Of a stretch of 64,000 nt of DNA, positions 19,187-28,112 are shown piece after piece (within the stretch, counting starts at the first letter, position 1; each line of letters begins with the position of its first letter). This DNA is from Helcobacillus massiliensis (GTDB lineage: Bacteria; Actinomycetota; Actinomycetes; Actinomycetales; Dermabacteraceae), in contig NZ_JACHWP010000001.1 of NCBI RefSeq assembly GCF_014191425.1, positions 558,001-622,000 of the forward strand, in the 5' to 3' direction. The position numbers and the translations under genes are program-made. The notes below the pieces were generated by a model. The model worked only from the letters and a program-made list of their open reading frames with translations, was not told the DNA's origin and made no database searches.

Positions 19187-20836
19187 GTGTCGACAACTGA
19201 GAAGCAGGGGCTGCTGAACCCCGAAGGCCGCGCTTTCAAGCTCGGCTCCGTCGGTGCCGACTGGATCGATCAGCGCACCAGCATGTCCAGCGTGGTGAAG
19301 AACTTCGCCCGGAAGGTCTTCCCCGACCACTGGTCGTTCATGTTCGGCGAGGTGGCGCTGTACAGCTTCGTCGTGCTGCTGATCTCCGGCACGTTCCTCA
19401 CCATGTTCTTCGTTCCCTCCATGGACGAAGTCACCTACGAGGGCATCTACGAGCCGCTGTACGGCCTGGAGATGTCCCGCGCCTACGCGTCCACCCTCGA
19501 CCTCTCCTTCGAGGTCAAGGGCGGTCTCCTGTTCCGCCAGATGCACCACTGGGCCGCGCTGCTGTTCATGGTCGCGATCTTCGTGCACATGTTCCGCGTG
19601 TTCTTCACCGGTGCGTTCCGCAAGCCCCGTGAGCTGAACTGGCTCGTCGGCTTCAGCCTGATGATCCTCGGCATGGTCGCCGGCTTCTCCGGCTACTCCC
19701 TGCCGGACGACGTCCTCTCCGGCAACGGCCTGCGCATCGCGGACGGCCTGATGAAGTCGATCCCGCTCGTCGGCACCTACATGTCGATGCTGCTGTTCGG
19801 CGGCGAATTCCCCGGCACGGACATCATTCCGCGCCTGTTCACGATCCACATCCTGCTGGTCCCCGCGGCCATCATGGGCCTGATCGCGATCCACCTGGTG
19901 ATGCTGGTCGTGCACAAGCACGCCCACTACCCGGGTCCGGGCGCCACCGACCGCAACGTTGTGGGCTACCCGCTCTTCCCGGTGTACACCGCGAAGGCCG
20001 GCGGTTTCTTCTTCATTGTGTTCGGCCTCATCGCCCTGGTCTCTGCGACCGTGTCGATCAACTCTGTGTGGGCCTATGGCCCGTATGACCCGTCGCCGGT
20101 GTCCGCTGGTTCGCAGCCGGACTGGTACATGCTGTTCACCGATGGCGGTCTTCGTCTGATCCCGGGCTGGGAGTTCACCATCTTCGGATACGTGATCTCG
20201 CTGAACATGCTGATCCCGATGGTGTTCTACGGCCTGTTCCTCGCTGCTCTGGCCCTGTGGCCGTTTCTCGAGCAGTGGGTGACCGGTGATGACCGTGAGC
20301 ACCACGTGCTGGACCTGCCGTACAACGCTCCGGTCCGCACCGCCTTCGGCGTCGCCTGGATCACCGAGTACATCCTGCTCGTCCTGGGCGCGACCAATGA
20401 CCTCGTCGCCATCGCGTTCCACATCTCCATCAACGACCTCACCTGGCTGTACCGCATCGGGTTCTTCGTGGCCCCGGTCGTGGCGTTCATCGTCACGAAG
20501 CGGATCTGCCTGGCGATCCAGCGCCACAAGCGCGACCTGGTCCTCCACGGCGTGGAGACCGCCAAGGTGGTCCGGATGGAGAACGGCGAGATGCTGGAGA
20601 TCCACGAGCCGCTCAACGAGTACGAGCGCTGGACCCTGGTGCAGCACGACACCTTCCGTCCCCTCAAGGAGGGCAACGGTGTGTCAGGTCTGCGCGCGAA
20701 GGCATCGAGCTTCTTCTTCAAGGACCAGATCGATCCGGTCACCCCGCGTGAGCTGCGCGCGGCCCTCGAGCACGGTGGCCATGAGCGCCACAAGATCGAG
20801 GCGCTGACGGGTCCGTACCGTGAGCTGGAGCCGTGA
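19187..20836 (+). CDS. qcrB: Cytochrome b subunit of the bc1 complex
   Basis: 549 residues, eight or so membrane helices. Heme-ligating histidines are seen in RQMHHWAALLFMVAIFVHMFRVF and in HIHLLVPAAIMGLIAIHLVMLVVHKH-type segments. The Qo-site motif here is the PDW of SQPDWYMLF. It has the long actinobacterial C-terminal cytoplasmic extension (from about residue 440). It oxidises menaquinol at the Qo site. Last gene of the operon, followed by a terminator. Confidence 0.96.
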   Translation: MSTTEKQGLLNPEGRAFKLGSVGADWIDQRTSMSSVVKNFARKVFPDHWSFMFGEVALYSFVVLLISGTFLTMFFVPSMDEVTYEGIYEPLYGLEMSRAYASTLDLSFEVKGGLLFRQMHHWAALLFMVAIFVHMFRVFFTGAFRKPRELNWLVGFSLMILGMVAGFSGYSLPDDVLSGNGLRIADGLMKSIPLVGTYMSMLLFGGEFPGTDIIPRLFTIHILLVPAAIMGLIAIHLVMLVVHKHAHYPGPGATDRNVVGYPLFPVYTAKAGGFFFIVFGLIALVSATVSINSVWAYGPYDPSPVSAGSQPDWYMLFTDGGLRLIPGWEFTIFGYVISLNMLIPMVFYGLFLAALALWPFLEQWVTGDDREHHVLDLPYNAPVRTAFGVAWITEYILLVLGATNDLVAIAFHISINDLTWLYRIGFFVAPVVAFIVTKRICLAIQRHKRDLVLHGVETAKVVRMENGEMLEIHEPLNEYERWTLVQHDTFRPLKEGNGVSGLRAKASSFFFKDQIDPVTPRELRAALEHGGHERHKIEALTGPYRELEP

Positions 20837-20858
20837 TCCGCTGAGTCACTCTCGTGAT

Positions 20859-20898
20859 GACGAAGGCCCGGTCCCCGTGTGGGGGCCGGGCCTTCGTC
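20859..20898. terminator. Bidirectional hairpin terminator after qcrB
   Basis: 18-bp stem with one G-T pair (20859-20876 with 20881-20898), 4-nt loop, between convergent qcrB and the Lrp-like gene. Confidence 0.82.
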
Positions 20899-20917
20899 CT
20901 GTGGTCAGGACTGGGCG

Positions 20918-21199
20918 TCAATTGACGGCGCCGAGGTCGAACGCGGCGTCGAGATCGTCCGAGGAGTATGTGCGGAACGCGATGTTGGTGGTGGTGGAGA
21001 CCACGCCCGGCACCTTGGAGATCGTGCCGGCGATGACGTCGGCGAGCTCTTCGTGTTCGCGGACCCGCACCTCCGCGATGAGGTCGACGTCGCCGGTCAC
21101 CGAGTACACCTTGCTCACTTCTTCGGTGTTCGCGATCTTCTGCGCGACTTCGGGAATCTGATCGGATTCGACGGTGATGGAGACGATCGCGGTGATCAT
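20918..21199 (-). CDS. Stand-alone Lrp/AsnC ligand-binding (RAM) domain protein
   Basis: 93 residues covering only the RAM effector-binding and oligomerisation fold (MITAIVSITVE to the GDVDLIAEVRV core). It has no helix-turn-helix, so it is unlikely to bind DNA itself. Such single-domain proteins are thought to sense amino acids and may modify full-length Lrp proteins. The start ATG at 21199 has AAAGG upstream. The frame continues 31 codons further but without a better start. Function in this organism is unknown. Confidence 0.85.
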   Translation of the reverse strand: MITAIVSITVESDQIPEVAQKIANTEEVSKVYSVTGDVDLIAEVRVREHEELADVIAGTISKVPGVVSTTTNIAFRTYSSDDLDAAFDLGAVN

Positions 21200-21340
21200 A
21201 GGGGAGCCTTTCTGCAGGGTGAGCACCCGTCGGCCGGTATGACGCGACGCAATGGATGCTGCCGGCGCCGAGTGCGGGCGGGTGGCTCCCACACTATCGC
21301 CCCGGGCCAGGGAAGCGGAGGCGGACCGTGCAGCGGGTGC

Positions 21341-22930
21341 TCAATCGGTCGCAGCAGCGGTGCGGGCAAACGCGCGGCTGAGAGCGCCGAGGTCGAACGC
21401 GCCAGTGGCGGGGCTCGACCAGTCGCCGTCGACGTGCACGATCCGGACGCCGTCCTGCTGCAGCCAGTGGAGGATCAGCTCTGCCTCCCCCCAGTACCCG
21501 AAGCAGAGGGGCGCGTGCTTGTCCGCTTCGTCGGCGGAGATGCGGCGCAGATGCTCCACGGACGCAACGGGGTCCCCGTGGCTGGGGAGGGCGAGGACGG
21601 CGCCGAGTCGACCGTGACGGATGGCGAGGGTCTCCCAGATCCACGGTGATGACTCGGAGACGCGGTGGCGCCGGGTGGCGACGATGAACGGAACCTCGGC
21701 GATTTCACGAAGGCGCTGTGCGCGGGCAGCCGCCTCGAGGAACGCCTCAGTGCGTTCGCGCAGCTGTGCGGCGTCCTCGAAGCGGCCGGAGGTGGTGAGG
21801 GCCCGCAGCCGGTGCGCGACGTCGTCGAGGACCTCCGAGGGGTCCGTTGTCATTGCGCGGCGCATCCGCTGGTGGAACGAGTCGTCACCGCGAGTGGGGC
21901 CGAACTGGGCGTCCGGGCCGAGGATCGACCGATACAGAAGGGAGCGCATCGGCTCCACATGGTGGTGGGAGCGCAGCGGCCCGATCTGGACGGTGCCGTC
22001 GTCCTCAGGCTTCGTCGTGCGTGCTGCTCGCAGTCCGGCGGCGCCGGCGCCGAGGCGCAGCCAGTGCCCGGCGCTGGGGCGCAGTCCCTGCCTGTTCGCG
22101 GGTGGACGCTGCTCGGCGATCATCCGCAGCTCCCGGATGGACGCTTCGGTGTCGCTGGCGCATTCGATGACGTCGACCCGTTCGGTGAGCGGGATGATGT
22201 CGAGGACTTTGCGGCGGGTTTCGGACGGGGAGAAGTAGGAGCGGACGCGGGACCGGAGGTTCATGGACTTCCCGACGTACAGGACGGCCCCGTCGGCGCC
22301 GATGAAGGTGTACACGCCGGGGCCCGGAGGTATGCCGTCGGCGAGGTGGCGTTTGCGCAGCTGGGCCGGGGTGGCCTGCTTCCCGGAGCGGGTGAGGTCG
22401 TACAGGTGGGTGCCGCCGATGCCGCCGAGTCGGGCGATGATCTCGTGGAGGACGTCCACGGTGGCGCGGGCGTCGGAGAGGGCCCGGTGGTTGGGGACGA
22501 CGGTGGCGCCGACGTGGGCGGCGAGGGTGCCGAGGCGGTGGTTCTGCACTTCACCGCGAGGGAAGGTGCGGCGCGCAAGGGTGAGGGTGTCCACCACGGT
22601 GTGCTTCGGCCACGCGTAGTCGGTGCGGGCGGCGGCGGCGCGGAGGAAGCCGATGTCGAACTTCGCGTTGTGCGCCACGAGCACGGTGCCGCGGGCGAAT
22701 TCGAGGAACATCGGCAGCACAGCGCTGATGGTGGGGGCGCCGGCGACCATGCGGTCGTTGATGCCTGTGAGGCGCGCAATGTAGGCGGGGATGGGCCGCT
22801 GCGGGTCCACGAACGTCTGGAATTCGCCGGTGACCTCGCCGCCGAGCACGCGGACAGCGCCGATCTCCGTGATGGCGTCGGAATCGGCGCTGGTGCCGGT
22901 GGTTTCGAGGTCGACGACCACGAACTCCAC
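21341..22930 (-). CDS. DEDD 3'-5' exonuclease fused to GIY-YIG (UvrC-like) nuclease domain
   Basis: Two-domain protein (Rv2191 type), 529 residues from the GTG. Residues 1-165 are a DnaQ-like exonuclease: VVVDLETTG (first D, E), VAHNAKFD (second D) and HRALSDAR (last H and D). From about 205 comes a UvrC-N GIY-YIG domain (GPGVYTFIGADGAVLYVGKS, RSRVRSYF) and then a UvrC-like region. It may act in DNA repair; the role is not established. The family's N-terminal block (here SFEDLGPALQDV) is encoded just upstream of this GTG in the same frame, so the true start may be the CTG at 22978, 6 nt after the fadD stop. I keep the GTG as the conventional start. Confidence 0.85.
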   Translation of the reverse strand: MEFVVVDLETTGTSADSDAITEIGAVRVLGGEVTGEFQTFVDPQRPIPAYIARLTGINDRMVAGAPTISAVLPMFLEFARGTVLVAHNAKFDIGFLRAAAARTDYAWPKHTVVDTLTLARRTFPRGEVQNHRLGTLAAHVGATVVPNHRALSDARATVDVLHEIIARLGGIGGTHLYDLTRSGKQATPAQLRKRHLADGIPPGPGVYTFIGADGAVLYVGKSMNLRSRVRSYFSPSETRRKVLDIIPLTERVDVIECASDTEASIRELRMIAEQRPPANRQGLRPSAGHWLRLGAGAAGLRAARTTKPEDDGTVQIGPLRSHHHVEPMRSLLYRSILGPDAQFGPTRGDDSFHQRMRRAMTTDPSEVLDDVAHRLRALTTSGRFEDAAQLRERTEAFLEAAARAQRLREIAEVPFIVATRRHRVSESSPWIWETLAIRHGRLGAVLALPSHGDPVASVEHLRRISADEADKHAPLCFGYWGEAELILHWLQQDGVRIVHVDGDWSSPATGAFDLGALSRAFARTAAATD

Positions 22931-22984
22931 GTCCTGGAGGGCGGGGCCGAGGTCCTCGAAGCTGGGTTGGGCGGGCAGCGCCTG

Positions 22985-24799
22985 TCAGCTCTTCCCGGGC
23001 TTCGGGCCGGAGTAGATGCGGTCGATGACCTCGGCGTAGTCCTTCACCACAACGTTCCGCTTCAGCTTCAGCGACGGGGTCAGGTAACCGGATTCCTCGG
23101 TGAAGTCGCGGTCGATGATCTCGAACTTGCGGATCGATTCAGCGCGGGACACGGAGCTGTTCGCGGCATCGACGGCGCTCTGCACCTCAGCGAGCACCGC
23201 CTCCTCGCGTGCGGCGTCCGTGGCGGACATCTCCGGCAGGCCGTGGTTCTTCAGCCAGGTGGGGAGCATCTCCTCATCGAGGGTGATCAGGGCGGCCACG
23301 AACGGCTTCTGGTCGCCGATGACCATGCACTGGGAGATCAGCGGGTTGGAGCGGATCTGGTCCTCGAGCTGGGCGGGGGAGATGTTCTTGCCGCCAGCAG
23401 TGACGATGAGCTCCTTGGAGCGGCCGGTGATCGTCAGGTGGCCGTCGTCGTCGAGGGTGCCGACGTCTCCGGTGTTGAACCAGCCGTCGCTGGTCTTCGC
23501 TTCGGCGGTGGCCTCAGGGTTGTTGTGGTAGCCCTTGAACACCATGACGCCCTTGGCGTGGATCTCACCGTTGTCGGCGATGCGGACAGCGGCGCCGGGC
23601 AGCGGCGGGCCCACGGTGCCGACCTTGTGGTTCCACGGGACGCACACACTCAGCGGTGCGGTGGTTTCGGTCAGGCCGTACCCTTCGAGGATGGTGACGC
23701 CGAGGCCGCGGAAGAAATGGGCGTGGCGCGGGCTGAGCGGTGCGCCGCCCGAGATGGCCCATTTCAGGTCGCCGCCCATGAGGGCGCGCAGCTTGGAGTA
23801 CACGAGCTTGTCGAACACGGCGTGCTGCAGCTTGACTGCGAGGGGGATGCGTCCGTTGCTGATGCCCTCGGAGTAGCGGCAGGCGATGTCCACGGCGCGC
23901 TGGAAGATCTTCCCCTTGCCGTCGGCGATGGCCTTCTGCTCGGCGCCGTTGTACACCTTCTCGAACACGCGCGGCACGGCGAGCAGGAGGTTCGGCTTGA
24001 ATGTGCCGAGGTCGTCCAGGAGGTGCTTGGCGTCCGGGGTGAAGCCGGTGATCGTGTCGTCGACGGTGGCGAGGTGCACGATCATCCGGGCGAACACGTG
24101 CGCGAGCGGCAGGAACATCAGCAGACGACTGCCCGGCGGCAGGACGAGGTGTCCGAGGAGCGCCTGAGCGTTCAGGGAGGTGTCCATGAAGTTGCCGTGG
24201 GTGAGCTCGGCGCCCTTGGGCCGGCCGGTGGTGCCGGAGGTGTAGATGATGGTGGCGACGTCGTCCTTGACGCGGCTGCGGCGCGCCTCTTCGAGGCGGT
24301 CCATGTCGAGGACGGCGCGGTCGGCGCTGATGCGCTCGATGTCGCCGGAGTCGATGATGAACACTTCCTGCAGGTTCGGCAGGGAGGAGGCGACCTGTTC
24401 GACGTCCTGCGCGTGCCCGGTGGTCTCCACGAACAGGAACTTCGCACCGGAATCGGAGGCGATCCATTCGATCTGGCCGGGGGAGGAGGTCTCGTAGATG
24501 GCGACGCTGACCCCGCCGGCGAACCAGACGGCCCAGTCGATCAGGGACCATTCGTAGCGGGTGCGGGACATGATGCCGACCACGTCGCCGCTCTGCAGAC
24601 CCTGGTCGAGCAGGCCCTGGGCGAGCTGGCGGACCTGGGTGATGAACTGCGACACCGGCAGCGGCGACCAGGTGCCGGGGGTGAGCTGGCGTTCGAAGAT
24701 GGGGGCGCTGGGGTCGCGGCGCTCCCGCAGGAGCAGGAGGTCGGTGGAGTTCTCGTCATCTCGTCCGCTGGCGGCGATCGGGGTTTCGAACTGCTTCAC
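22985..24799 (-). CDS. Long-chain acyl-CoA synthetase (AMP-forming), FadD15-like
   Basis: Activates fatty acids to acyl-CoA through acyl-AMP. 604 residues. The P-loop-like IIYTSGTTGRPKGAELTH lies near residue 175, followed by GYGLTETTAPLS, the adenylate-forming YHNNPEATAEAKTSDGWFNTGD block and a C-terminal GRSKELIVTAGGKNISP hinge. The GTG start at 24799 has GAGGAG at 5-nt spacing and so beats the upstream ATG at 24844. It matches Rv2187 (fadD15) in position. The DEDD exonuclease gene follows directly and is probably in the same transcript. Confidence 0.92.
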   Translation of the reverse strand: MKQFETPIAASGRDDENSTDLLLLRERRDPSAPIFERQLTPGTWSPLPVSQFITQVRQLAQGLLDQGLQSGDVVGIMSRTRYEWSLIDWAVWFAGGVSVAIYETSSPGQIEWIASDSGAKFLFVETTGHAQDVEQVASSLPNLQEVFIIDSGDIERISADRAVLDMDRLEEARRSRVKDDVATIIYTSGTTGRPKGAELTHGNFMDTSLNAQALLGHLVLPPGSRLLMFLPLAHVFARMIVHLATVDDTITGFTPDAKHLLDDLGTFKPNLLLAVPRVFEKVYNGAEQKAIADGKGKIFQRAVDIACRYSEGISNGRIPLAVKLQHAVFDKLVYSKLRALMGGDLKWAISGGAPLSPRHAHFFRGLGVTILEGYGLTETTAPLSVCVPWNHKVGTVGPPLPGAAVRIADNGEIHAKGVMVFKGYHNNPEATAEAKTSDGWFNTGDVGTLDDDGHLTITGRSKELIVTAGGKNISPAQLEDQIRSNPLISQCMVIGDQKPFVAALITLDEEMLPTWLKNHGLPEMSATDAAREEAVLAEVQSAVDAANSSVSRAESIRKFEIIDRDFTEESGYLTPSLKLKRNVVVKDYAEVIDRIYSGPKPGKS

Positions 24800-24882
24800 T
24801 GAGAACTCCTCATCTGACAGGGCGCGCGGTTTCGCGGTGCGCATCCGATCCTACGCGCCGGGGGCGATCTGTGCTCGTCGAA

Positions 24883-25632
24883 TCACCGAAGGCGGACCGA
24901 CGGATTCCGCAGACGCTCCAGTGTACGCGCAGCGAAGCGCTCGGATTCCTCCGCGATCATGTCGGCGTCATGGTCGAGGGTGGCGACATGCCAGCTGTTC
25001 TCGGCGGTGACGCGGGTGATGCCGGCGGCGTTGACAGCACCGGATTCGATGTCATCGGAGTCGCTGATGGCGACCAGGTGGTCCACGGTGGAGGTGGCGA
25101 GCCAGATGGGGCACCGGATGCGCTCCAGACGAGCACGCACGTGCGCGGTGTAGCCGTTCAGCTCCGCGACGGACGCGACGGGAACGCGGGGGTAGGCGGG
25201 TTCGCGCACCCCGGGCTTCCTGATGTCGGAGGCGATGCTCGGCACGGACGGCACGATGTGCTGCAGCCAGAACGCGAACCGCGCCACGGGGCTCTTCACT
25301 CCGAGAGCGGGGTTGACGAGCAGAACGGCGGCAACGAGGTCGGGGTGGCGTTCGGCGAGGGCGAGGGCGGTGGTGCCGCCCATCGACAGGCCCGCCACCA
25401 CGATCGGACCGCCGGTGTCACGAGCGAGGCGCTTCAGGTCCTCCTCGGGGCCGTGGAGCCATTTCGGCCAGGTGGTGCGTCCCATCTCCTGCCAGGTGGT
25501 GCCGTGGCCGGCGAGGGTGGGAGTGCAGACGCTCCAGCCCTGCTGCCGGAAGCGGCGGGCCCACGGTTCGATGGAGCCGGGAGTGCCGGTGAAGCCGTGG
25601 AGCATGAGGGCGGTGCGCTGCTGAGGGGTCAT
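24883..25632 (-). CDS. Alpha/beta hydrolase, carboxylesterase/monoacylglycerol-lipase-like
   Basis: 249 residues, Est30/MGL-like serine hydrolase. LHGFTGTP forms the oxyanion region, GLSMGG gives nucleophile Ser83, the Asp is likely in TVDHLV and the His in NSWHVATLD near the end. It lies between a fatty acyl-CoA synthetase and a PlsC-like acyltransferase, so a lipid ester substrate is plausible but unproven. I took the ATG at 25632. An in-frame ATG nine codons upstream is also possible. Divergent from the acyltransferase gene, 38 bp apart. Confidence 0.85.
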   Translation of the reverse strand: MTPQQRTALMLHGFTGTPGSIEPWARRFRQQGWSVCTPTLAGHGTTWQEMGRTTWPKWLHGPEEDLKRLARDTGGPIVVAGLSMGGTTALALAERHPDLVAAVLLVNPALGVKSPVARFAFWLQHIVPSVPSIASDIRKPGVREPAYPRVPVASVAELNGYTAHVRARLERIRCPIWLATSTVDHLVAISDSDDIESGAVNAAGITRVTAENSWHVATLDHDADMIAEESERFAARTLERLRNPSVRLR

Positions 25633-25670
25633 GAGACCATGGTGCCATCCCGCTCCCATTCTGAGGTCCC

Positions 25671-26531
25671 ATGCTGATCTACCGCCTTGCCAAGCCTGTT
25701 GCGACGGTCCTGGCGCGCCGTGTGTGGCGCGCGTCCCTGACCGGTGAGAACCGCCTGCCCGCCGGGTACGCCGCGGTGCTGTGCTCCAACCATGGGTCGG
25801 TGGCGGAGACGTGGATGCTGCCGGCGCTGATGCGCCGACCGGTGCACATCCTCGCGAAGGACTCCCTGTTCACCCGTCCCGGTGCGGCCGGCTGGGTGGC
25901 GCGACGTTTCCTGCTGAGCGTGTGCGTGATCCCGGTGAACCGCTCCGGCGGCGGAACCGCCAACGGCACCCTGGACAGCGCTGCCGAGGTGCTGCGCGAA
26001 GGCGAGCTGATCGGCGTGTACCCGGAGGGGACGCGCAGCCCGGACGGTCGACTGTTCAAGGGGAAGACCGGTGCGGTGCGCGTTGCTCTCGCCGGCGGCG
26101 CCCCGATCCACCCGGTCGCGATCCACGGCGCGTTCCAGGCCGGTCACGGCCGGTCGGTCTTCCCGCGCCTCCAGCCCCGCATCCGGATTGAGGTGGGGGA
26201 GGCGATCGATCTGCGCACCGAGCTGGAAGCCCTACGGGCTGAGCAGGTGGGGGACCGGCATGCTGAGCCGATGGGGACCCTGCAGGCTGAGCAGCCGGGC
26301 GACCGGCGCGCCGAGCGGTCGGATCCCCCGAAGTCGGGGGAGGGGGCCGACGGGATGCCGGCATCCGTCGGCTGCGCATCAGGTGCTCCCGCCTCGCAGG
26401 AGGAGATCCGCGCCCTGACGGATCTGGTGATGGCGCGCCTGGCGGCGATGACCGGTCAGGAGCAGGTGGATGAGTACGCTGTGGATCACCGTGCGCGGAT
26501 GCGGAAGGCGTCGGCCGTCATGGCTGACTGA
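25671..26531 (+). CDS. 1-acyl-sn-glycerol-3-phosphate acyltransferase-like protein (PlsC family)
   Basis: 286 residues, matching Rv2182c in neighbourhood. The acyltransferase block 1 reads SNHGSVAETW, giving His-x4-Glu in place of the usual His-x4-Asp. Block III is VYPEGTRSPDGRLFKGKTGA and block IV HPVAIHG. From about residue 187 to 245 there is a low-complexity linker with two imperfect copies of AEQ-x-GDR-x-AE, then a charged C-terminal helix. It probably transfers acyl groups to lysophospholipid at the membrane. The unusual Glu and the linker are noted in the findings. Confidence 0.85.
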   Translation: MLIYRLAKPVATVLARRVWRASLTGENRLPAGYAAVLCSNHGSVAETWMLPALMRRPVHILAKDSLFTRPGAAGWVARRFLLSVCVIPVNRSGGGTANGTLDSAAEVLREGELIGVYPEGTRSPDGRLFKGKTGAVRVALAGGAPIHPVAIHGAFQAGHGRSVFPRLQPRIRIEVGEAIDLRTELEALRAEQVGDRHAEPMGTLQAEQPGDRRAERSDPPKSGEGADGMPASVGCASGAPASQEEIRALTDLVMARLAAMTGQEQVDEYAVDHRARMRKASAVMAD

Positions 26532-26578
26532 GCGGAGTCTGCCCGGGTGTCCGAACGGTGGACGCCCGGTCCCGGAAT

Positions 26579-26606
26579 TTGCCCCGACCGGGCGCCTCGC
26601 TACGAT
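26579..26606 (+). promoter_or_regulatory. Promoter of the DAHP synthase gene, leaderless arrangement
   Basis: TTGCCC (26579-26584), 16-bp spacer, TACGAT (26601-26606). The GTG start follows after 6 nt with no ribosome-binding site. Confidence 0.6.
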
Positions 26607-26612
26607 CGCAGC

Positions 26613-28016
26613 GTGACTATTCATTCGCCGCTCAGCGCCAATACCCGCCATGCCTTCGGACTGTCTGCCGAGAACGAAGCCCTCACGGAGCTTTCGGCAT
26701 GGCGCGAGTATCCGCGCGTGCAGCAGCCCACATGGCCGGATGAGCAGAAGCTCGGCGATGTCTTCGACCGCCTCCGCTCCGCCCCGCCGCTGGTCTTCGC
26801 CGGCGAGGTCGACCTCGTCCGCTCCCGCCTCGCGGCGGCATCCCGTGGTGAAGCGTTCCTGCTGCAGGGCGGTGACTGCGCTGAGACCTTCCAGGACTCC
26901 ACCGCGGACCGCATCAAGAACAAGATCCAGACCATTCTGCAGATGGCTGCGATCCTCACGTACTCCGCGTCCACTCCCGTCATCAAGATGGGCCGTATGG
27001 CGGGCCAGTTCGCGAAGCCCCGGTCCTCCGATGAGGAGACCCGCGACGGCGTCACCCTGCCCAGCTACCGCGGTGATGCCGTCAACGGCTACGAGTTCAC
27101 CCCCGAGGCCCGCATCCCGGATCCGGAGCGGCTGTGGCGGATGTACACGACCGCGGCGTCGTCCCTGAACCTGATGCGCGCCTTCACCGGCGGCGGCTTC
27201 GCCGACCTGCGCCAGGTGCACGATTGGAACCGCGGCTTCGTCCGCTCCAAGGGCTACACGAAGTACGAGCGCCTCGCCGATGAGATCGGCCAGGCCCTCC
27301 AGTTCATGGAGGCCTGCGGGGTCGACTTCGAACCGCTGAAGCTGGTGGAGCTCTACGCCTCCCATGAGGCCCTGCTGCTCGACTACGAGGAGGCGCTCGC
27401 CCGCGTGGACTCCCGCACCGGCGAGATCTACGCCTGCTCCGGCCACTTCCTGTGGATCGGTGAGCGCACCCGTCAGCTGGACGGCGCCCATGTCGACTTC
27501 CTGCGGAAGGTCCGCAACCCCATCGGGGTGAAGCTCGGCCCCACCGCCACCTCCGACGACGCCAAGCGCCTCATCGACCTGCTGAACCCCGAGCGCGAAG
27601 AGGGTCGCCTCACGTTCGTCACCCGCATGGGCGCCTCCACGATCCGTGAGCGTCTGCCGAAGCTGCTGGAGGAGGTCAAGGCCGACGGGGCCCCCATCAC
27701 CTGGGTGACCGATCCGATGCACGGCAACACGATCACCTCTTCGAACGGCTACAAGACCCGCCGCTTCGAGGACATCATGGATGAGGTGCGCGGCTTCTTC
27801 GAGTCCCATCAGGAGGCTGGGACGATCCCCGGCGGCCTGCACATGGAGCTCACCGGCGACGACGTCACCGAGGTGCTCGGCGGTGCCGGTGAACTGGATG
27901 AAGAGGGCCTGACCCGCCGCTACGAGACGCTGGTGGACCCGCGCCTGAACCACACCCAGTCCCTGGAGCTCGCGTTCCTGGTGGGGGAGATGCTGCAGCG
28001 CGCCAAGCGCGACTGA
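26613..28016 (+). CDS. aroG: 3-deoxy-7-phosphoheptulonate synthase, class II
   Basis: First enzyme of the shikimate pathway: PEP plus erythrose-4-phosphate gives DAHP. 467 residues from the GTG, the plant/actinobacterial class II type (Rv2178c homologue). Conserved blocks include LQGGDCAETF, KMGRMAGQFAKPRSS, GPTATSDDAKRL, TRMGASTIRE and the metal-site segments WVTDPMHGNT and GGLHMELTGDDVTECLGG-like (here EVLGG). The class II enzyme is feedback-regulated in M. tuberculosis, partly through chorismate mutase. The frame is open upstream to 26547, but the promoter covers it. Confidence 0.95.
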   Translation: MTIHSPLSANTRHAFGLSAENEALTELSAWREYPRVQQPTWPDEQKLGDVFDRLRSAPPLVFAGEVDLVRSRLAAASRGEAFLLQGGDCAETFQDSTADRIKNKIQTILQMAAILTYSASTPVIKMGRMAGQFAKPRSSDEETRDGVTLPSYRGDAVNGYEFTPEARIPDPERLWRMYTTAASSLNLMRAFTGGGFADLRQVHDWNRGFVRSKGYTKYERLADEIGQALQFMEACGVDFEPLKLVELYASHEALLLDYEEALARVDSRTGEIYACSGHFLWIGERTRQLDGAHVDFLRKVRNPIGVKLGPTATSDDAKRLIDLLNPEREEGRLTFVTRMGASTIRERLPKLLEEVKADGAPITWVTDPMHGNTITSSNGYKTRRFEDIMDEVRGFFESHQEAGTIPGGLHMELTGDDVTEVLGGAGELDEEGLTRRYETLVDPRLNHTQSLELAFLVGEMLQRAKRD

Positions 28017-28045
28017 CGCCTGCCGCTCACCGCGGTCGAACCATA

Positions 28046-28093
28046 TGCACAGCGGCCCCGCCTCGGAGATCTGAGGCGGGGCCGTCCTGTGCA
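28046..28093. terminator. Bidirectional terminator between aroG and pknL
   Basis: 12-bp GC stem (28053-28064 with 28073-28084, 8-nt loop) extended by a 7-bp outer stem (28046-28052 with 28087-28093) after a 2-nt bulge. Confidence 0.8.
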
Positions 28094-28112
28094 CTGCGGG
28101 CGGAGCGGCGGG

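Noticed and set aside
17984-20647. 887-codon frame antisense to qcrA and qcrB
   Set aside because: Same reason. The sense strand has Rieske and cytochrome b motifs throughout.
21665-24802. 1045-codon frame antisense to the exonuclease and fadD genes
   Set aside because: No domain, spans two genes with clear motifs on the other strand.
26238-26340. Short repeats in the PlsC-like gene as a possible CRISPR or mobile element trace
   Set aside because: Only two imperfect in-frame copies, no spacers, no target-site duplication. It is a coding low-complexity linker.
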